Shown in pieces: positions 58,701 through 64,000 of a stretch of DNA of 64,000 nucleotides (positions within the stretch are counted from its first letter, which is position 1; every line of letters starts with the position of its first letter). The translations under genes and the position numbers were made by a program. Under the pieces are notes generated by a model that saw only the letters and a list, made by a program, of their open reading frames with translations, ran no database searches and had not been told where the DNA came from. This stretch comes from Parelaphostrongylus tenuis (lineage: Eukaryota > Nematoda > Chromadorea > Rhabditida > Metastrongylidae). The stretch covers positions 1 through 64,000 of the forward strand of contig JAHQIW010007050.1 of assembly GCA_019055375.1 (NCBI GenBank), in the 5' to 3' direction.

Positions 58701-59790
58701 GAAGAAATATACTGATAATCACCTCTTTGGTTTTCAGTCCCAACTTGAGCCAGGGTAGTTCTAAATCCTAACGTCATAAATGATTTTGTAAAAAATGCAA
58801 ACGACGCTACTTATCACAACGAATTTGTATGGCATGAACTTTGTTCAATCGTGTCCTATTTGAAACTTAAGTTAGCAATAAAATAGCCTCATGAATGGCT
58901 GAAAACTCCGAAAATTCTCGAGTTTTTAAGTCCCACTTGTAGATGGTGATCATGTGATGAAGATACTTAACGACAGATGAACGTGATGAAAGGTAGAGTG
59001 AGCCCTAAAACGGTTCACGAATCTTCTAGAATAACCACTACCAAGACGTGTTTACAACTAAAGTCAGCGGAATTTATCCGCTTTTGAGAATATTTGACAG
59101 AATTTACGGCATGACGGGCCGTCACCATGTCGTGACACTACGGGCGATCATGGTGATGTAACAGGATGAGTGGTTTGTGCAGTCTTCCACGCAACTGATA
59201 ATGATAAACAATTATCTTGCAGAGGTAACCTTCGTATTGGTACGGAAAGGGTGCGTAGAGCACTGTGGTAGGAGGTGTCCTATAACACTCATAAGAGTCA
59301 CCCGATCCTCCGATGTGACTGACATTCTACTCTTCGCGATCGACCTCTGGGAGGTTACAACGCTGACTTCTTATATCAGTTTCTCACCACGAATTATTGT
59401 TGAGGTCAGATTTGTATTCAGATTGCTTTTATTGATGCTTGATTCTTTGAGTCGAAACTGGCACATATATGTGCCACCGTTTTCCACGTCGCGCGCGGCG
59501 TGCGACGGGAATTCTTGCGCGCTGCAATGCGAACATGGGAATTTATTCGGTAAATTGAAGTTCTGAGGAAACATTGTCATCATTGGATGATGGATTACCA
59601 CATAAGAGAGTTCTCCGGGACTTTTTTCTGGTGCAAAGGGCGCCTGTGTGTTGGAAAATATCTTATGTACCGACGAGAAAGCAACGTCGTTGTGAAGAAG
59701 TACATAATTCCAACTGTTGCATAACATTTGTTTCTTTTCCTAGTCTAAGTAGTCGTTCGATAACTGGATAACTGTCAATTTGTATACTGA
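58700..59790. other. Spacer with a GC-rich patch
   Basis: 59480-59540 is GC-rich (ACGTCGCGCGCGGCGTGCG). Both strands have frames of about 120 codons across it (59177-59566 plus, 59371-59727 minus), which argues for composition and not coding. No homology recognised. Confidence 0.4.
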
Positions 59791-60200
59791 GCTTGGTTTC
59801 AATATGCCTGACAATCATTATTTGAGCCACGCATGTCAGTGGTCTGTCAATGAGGGCTAACTTATAGAGCCCGATACACGTGTTTCGATCTTGCGATCTC
59901 GTCAGTCGGGCACTTGCCCGTTCTCGTCTTTTGCTAATCTCTGTGGGTGCTCCAGTCCCCACAATAAGAGTTAGCGACGACGTAGGTTTTACACTCTATG
60001 TCCAGTGAAGAACTCACCAGACACAGAGTGTTGTACACTCGAATGCTCGTGGCTAGTATATTTGATATAACATATCTTTCATTTCGTGCTCTATAAGTCA
60101 GCCCTCATTGACAGACCACTGACATGCGTGGCTCAAATAATGATTATCAGGCATATTGAAATTTGAGCTGTGGTCTTAAGAAAACACTTGAAATGAAAGA
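59790..60200. mobile_element. Retrozyme family B, unit plus inverted truncated unit
   Basis: A unit from ATTATTTGAGCC (59817) contains HHR5 and runs to about 60085. It is followed directly by a reverse-complement unit that begins at GCTCTATAAGTCAGCCC (60089), i.e. truncated two bases into stem I. The right end mirrors the left (GGCTCAAATAATGATTATC). Confidence 0.78.
59869..59911 (-). ncRNA. Type I hammerhead ribozyme HHR5 (family B)
   Basis: Identical in all 43 positions to HHR4: intact core CTGACGA and GAAA, GATC / GCAA / GATC stem II, six-pair stem I. Confidence 0.88.
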
Positions 60201-60519
60201 TGAGCTTGGCTTGTGAAACAACAGTCATATTACGTTTTAGTAACGGAAAAAGCATGTTTTACATGATGATTTCATCATCTCAACTTCACGGCGGAGTTTT
60301 TTTGATATTATATAATAATTTTGATCCTGAGCTACTTTTTTGCTAAACAAATAGGGCATCATTAAAGGAACTTGTGTAAACGTATTTTTAGCAGAAAAGC
60401 TGCCAGTTTCCTTAAATAATTTCTATTTTTTATTACGAATTGTGTGGGATGGGGTCGCATTCCGTGGAATGTACTTGCGTTTCCTCAACTTTTTTGGAAA
60501 GCTAGCTTTGTCACTGGAT

Positions 60520-60950
60520 TATTGGTAATTTTTCGGTAGCTCGAAAACTAAAAGTTTTAGTTTTTGAGACTCGTAAGAGAAGTTTATGGTACATTCTGCT
60601 AAGATTGCGTTTTGCTTTCGGAGCGCGACGTTTCAACTTCTTCACGACTTTTCTTGAATTATGTAGAAAAATTGATCCATGGCATTGACTGATATAAAAC
60701 CTCGCAATATACTTTTGAAATAATTTCAAAAAAGCAATGTGTAGGCCTAAGCGAGGTACCGGTGTTTCGGAGGTCTCGCCTTCCTCGTCAGTGACCCACG
60801 CCTTTTGAGTTTCTTTCTTTCTTAAAATTGTATAGTGAAAGTTCAATTCTGGGAAAATCTTTCACAGCGAAAAGATAGATTGTTCTTGCAAGGACTTTTT
60901 TAACACATATTTCAATAGAGAGAACACCCAGTTATGCTGAAATACCTACT
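60520..60950 (-). mobile_element. Penelope-like terminal remnant next to FB1 blocks
   Basis: Minus strand near 60805-60750: CACTGACGA, then GGAAGGCGAGACCTCC, then GAAA, CACCGGTACC. The order of blocks follows the Penelope 3' hammerhead-like motif, but the stem I sides no longer pair. Flanking 60600-60720 has FB1-like sequence (TTCGGAGCGCGACG). Confidence 0.45.
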
Positions 60951-61600
60951 TTCCAGTACGAAACATACATCATGAGAAAACAACGCGTTTCCAGGATGCA
61001 GCGATGAATAATGGTCATAGTTGTGTCTAAGTGGATATATAAAAAGTTATTACCCTTATGGGACAATAGAACGAAGTCTTCTCTGTATCCCAATAAAAGT
61101 CTAGACTCCTAAAGTCTACTAACAATAAAAAATTGCTCCGATTTTTTGTTGAAGTGACGTTGTAACAATGCGCACCATCGTTCTTGAAGAACAATCTATT
61201 GTTCTGTAAAGATTTTGCCATGTTTGTACAAAAATGACCTTATTGAAGTTTTTCCTATCATATTCAACCATTTACTGACAATTTACCCCCTTTGGCGTAG
61301 ATAGACTCCTTATTTATGTCAGAAATTACCAGAATGTTGTTTTAGCACGCTGTTCTCGCCGCGCAATCCCGCCACCTTCCGCGTGAGAAATCGACGTGAG
61401 ACTTGAGCGGTTAATGAAGTCAAATTCATTAGATCTTCCTCAAAGACAAAGGCTGAATATTTTATCCTCCATTTCTTATGTGTTTACAAGCCTAGTTCAC
61501 AATCGTGTGATCGATTTTGATAATCTTATAAATAAATAAATATATATATATATATATTACTAGATAAAATTAAGTTGAGGGAAAAGCTTCCTAACACTCA
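60950..61600. other. Spacer with short AT microsatellite
   Basis: 61535-61560 is an AT dinucleotide run ending near the mariner terminus. Otherwise nothing recognised. Confidence 0.5.
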
Positions 61601-62126
61601 ACAACGGTTGAAAATTCAAGGTTTATTCATAAACTGAAGTGAAAACAATAACTTTCCTTCAAATAAAGATCAATATTATCCACGATACTCCGCCAACGAT
61701 GTACAAGCTTTCGGATCTGCTCGAAATACCGTTCCTTGGATTTTGAATCGAAAAACTCATGACATGCCTCTTCAATTTGATCAGTGTCTTGAATCGGCGT
61801 CCATAAATGAAATGTTTCATTGTGGCGGAGATCGGACCATAATCGGACGGCGCAGCATCTGGACTGTACGTTGGGTGCACCAAAACCTCGATTCTCTCGG
61901 TGTGAGGTTTAGCACTGTGTTTCTGAAACAACGAGCACTTGACGAATCAATGTTGGGTACTTTTCCTTCAACACATCGTAGACTTGGTCCAGCTGCTCGC
62001 AGTAGAGTTCACAGTTTCCTCACCTTCGCCACCTTAGATCTCCTTCGCAGCATCTCTTGTCTAAAGTGTCGCTTCCAGCAACAGCGTATCAAAACTCGAA
62101 GCTTATTATTCTTGATCGTCATCATT
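61565..62126 (-). pseudogene. Mariner transposase remnant, C-terminal part
   Basis: DNA transposase of the Tc1/mariner superfamily, read on the minus strand. The frame from 61931 shows HSAKPHTERIEVLVHPTYSP and DAAPSDYGPISATMKHF, the mariner block containing the third catalytic Asp (YSPDxAPSDY). Near 61797 the reading frame shifts. In the next frame the expected tail continues as EEACHEFFDSK and RKLVHRWRSIVDN up to a stop near 61630. Upstream (62126-61940) the sequence continues but is broken. The 3' terminus may be AAGTTGAGGGAAAAGC near 61573, next to TA-rich DNA. Not functional. Confidence 0.75.
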
Positions 62127-62129
62127 TGA

Positions 62130-63170
62130 TATCCGAATAGTAAATTATAATTTTACGCACTATAAATGTTGTCGTAGGAGTTTCTTATGGAAATATTCCC
62201 GAGATATTCACATAAATTCGTCATGACCGATACTTTGTGAGACAATTATGAAATTTGAATTTTTCGCAGGTGTTAAGGATTTTTCCTCAAGGTAGTGCTG
62301 AATATTTAGCGAGGTCTCAAAAGCAGTCGAATAAAGAAGTCTAGTATACACTCTATCATCTGGATAATAAGAAGTATGTTTTCTCATACTTATTTTGCTA
62401 GTTAAATATGTATATTTTTTGTTGATAAATCCAAGAGCACGAGGACGATGAAACATATCTATTAAACTAGCGATTAAAAGTCTTCGTTATCTTCAAAGTC
62501 AATGATTTGAGTCGATTGTCCACAATCATTAGTTCTCGTTGTTGTCTATCTTTCGTTCTCTTGAGAACCTCACTCGACGATACCCTTTTATACGGAGCGG
62601 TTGTTGATGAGATACTGATGGTCCGTCAATAAGACTTCGTTTTTCATCGGTCATTTCTATTTATTGTAATTGGTACCATTATAAGCAAGTACATAGCATT
62701 ATAATACTGGAACCTATTGTGGATAATTGATTCGAATACACGGTTTTGAAGGAGATGACGTCGTTGGAACGTTAACCGAATAAATCGATTGGTAATGCCA
62801 AGGTTAAAGGGAAGACGGTGTTGAATTATTTTACTATTATTTTTAGCACTAATTTCTTACTATTTCCTGATTTTTGTGAGTTTTTACACTGATTAATAAG
62901 TTAAACACATCTGAATTGTGACAACTTGGCACAGCAGTTAAATAGGTCTCTTATAGTTCACACGCTGTTTTAATTCAGTGCCCGGCGATGAAGAAGGTAA
63001 ATATAATGGCTCGATGAATTTATGGGCCACCAAAAGTCAATGTCTAGGTCAAATATGCATTTAGTCATCATTACTATGTTACTGAAGATTGATATCGCAT
63101 GCCTTATTCTCTACAGTTTGTTCCTATTTGAATTGCAAATTCACTCGCGGGTTTGACGCTCCATAAAGCT
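62130..63170. other. Spacer, nothing recognised
   Basis: An open frame at 62208-62456 (minus) has no recognisable family. A short patch at 62505-62530 resembles the ends of the 48200-48490 frame. Confidence 0.4.
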
Positions 63171-63173
63171 GGC

Positions 63174-63563
63174 TCGTGCCGTTTTGATTTCTAATTAGTT
63201 TTTGCAATGAAATTGCATGACTTTGGTATCGGTAATCTGCCCATTTTCTTGCAAACATTTTGGCATACAACCTACCTAAACATGCTTCAAGATGGAGCTG
63301 TCTAGGAAGCAAATTCGTCTGCCATCCATGCACGAATGGCGCGTAGGGGAAAATGCTAGTGAAATGGCGCGCAAGATTTTCGGTGCTTGGGACGACGACA
63401 CGCTTGCAAAAGGACAGTTAGGAAGTGGTTTGCGAAGTTCAAAGCTGGAGAACTATAGAAAAGTCGTAAACCAAAATGTTCGGAAGAAAATAAATACGCA
63501 ATTGAACGATACTAAAATCATGCAATATCATTGCAAAGATCATAATGAAAGCCAAAACGGCAC
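63174..63563. mobile_element. Mariner-derived foldback element, copy 3
   Basis: The left leader (GCAATGAAATTGCATGACTT) is mirrored on the right (AATCATGCAATATCATTGC). Inside, from 63292, translation gives MELSRKQIRLPSMHEWRVGE and NASEMARKIFGAW, the mariner N-terminal helix-turn-helix, better preserved than in copies 1 and 2. The catalytic region is absent. Confidence 0.7.
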
Positions 63564-63566
63564 AAT

Positions 63567-64000
63567 ATATATATATATTTATATATATCGGAGGACGACC
63601 ATAACAGCACAATCACCTCAGCTGTGAGGAATGTTGGTATATCTACATGGGAATTCAGCTAAAAGCCAATCTGTGAACGAGAGCAACTGGCAACCTACCC
63701 ATGGCTACTGGCCAAACGAGCAGGAAAAGTATCATAGTAAAAGCGTGGCACATCAGAACTGAACCGGTGCGTTTTAAAATCAACACACACTCACATTTTG
63801 TGCTCATTTGTTTCTCTGACTCGAATGGTCTCTATTTTTTTTTTCATTAGTCATCAGTTCATAATGTTACATGCTATTGTATTTTGTACTAGTAATTTAA
63901 ATGAAAACACTAGGACTTTGTATACATTTTTTTTACAAATGTTAGAAGTTTATATTCATTGATTAGAGTAATGTGCAAAAACTATCGCGTCAGTTAGGAT
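63567..64000. other. AT microsatellite and plain flank
   Basis: 63567-63590 is a TA dinucleotide run next to the foldback element. The rest is AT-rich without features. Confidence 0.6.

Noticed and set aside
59371..59727. 118-codon minus-strand gene
   Set aside because: The overlapping plus-strand frame is equally long, the region is locally GC-rich, and no homology or splice sites were found.

Overview
This window looks like nuclear DNA of a nematode, probably a strongylid-type (clade V) parasite. It is AT-rich, its genes are split by many introns, and acceptors are of the TTTTCAG type. A candidate spliced-leader acceptor sits 4 nt before the start codon of the main gene, and old and young repeats fill most of the rest. 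The species assignment is inference. Almost all long reading frames are chance or repeat-derived. Two cellular genes can be rebuilt exon by exon.

Genes. (1) Minus strand, 15445-13217: a four-exon secreted Cu/Zn superoxide dismutase of 185 codons with every metal ligand intact (sod-4-like). (2) Plus strand, 23559-51007: the complete Sec1/Munc18-family gene SCFD1/Sly1. It has 16 exons, all phases agree, and they give 650 codons, close to the animal family's usual length of about 640. Its first intron is about 2.5 kb. Its last intron is about 12.6 kb and separates a 9-codon terminal exon from the rest. I found no other gene I would defend; a few orphan frames are listed at low confidence.

Layout. 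1-850 holds a tRNA-headed repeat. 850-4300 is a large palindrome: an inverted-duplicated piggyBac remnant inside a foldback element. 4480-13200 is repeat debris. 13217-15445 is the SOD gene. 16080-17849 is SINE and quiet DNA. 17850-19918 is a nearly perfect palindrome of two Penelope-like element 3' ends, each with a GIY-YIG endonuclease frame. 19919-23540 is SINE, foldback and spacer DNA. 23559-51007 is SCFD1, with introns full of transposons. 51008-64000 is repeats, a mariner remnant and orphan frames.

The most interesting system is RNA-based. A family of roughly 316-319 bp units carries 43-nt type I hammerhead self-cleaving ribozymes. Seven copies are visible: five have a complete core, one has a weakened stem II, and one has lost core bases. 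Units occur as partial tandem dimers and inverted pairs, and some junctions fall in stem I next to the predicted cleavage site. This matches the architecture of metazoan retrozymes, which are non-autonomous hammerhead retroelements with circular RNA intermediates. The Penelope palindrome carries a separate, stem-III-poor hammerhead-like motif just 3' of its endonuclease frame, so a plausible autonomous partner sits in the same window. Two retrozyme ribozymes lie sense-strand in SCFD1 introns, so they would be transcribed in its pre-mRNA.
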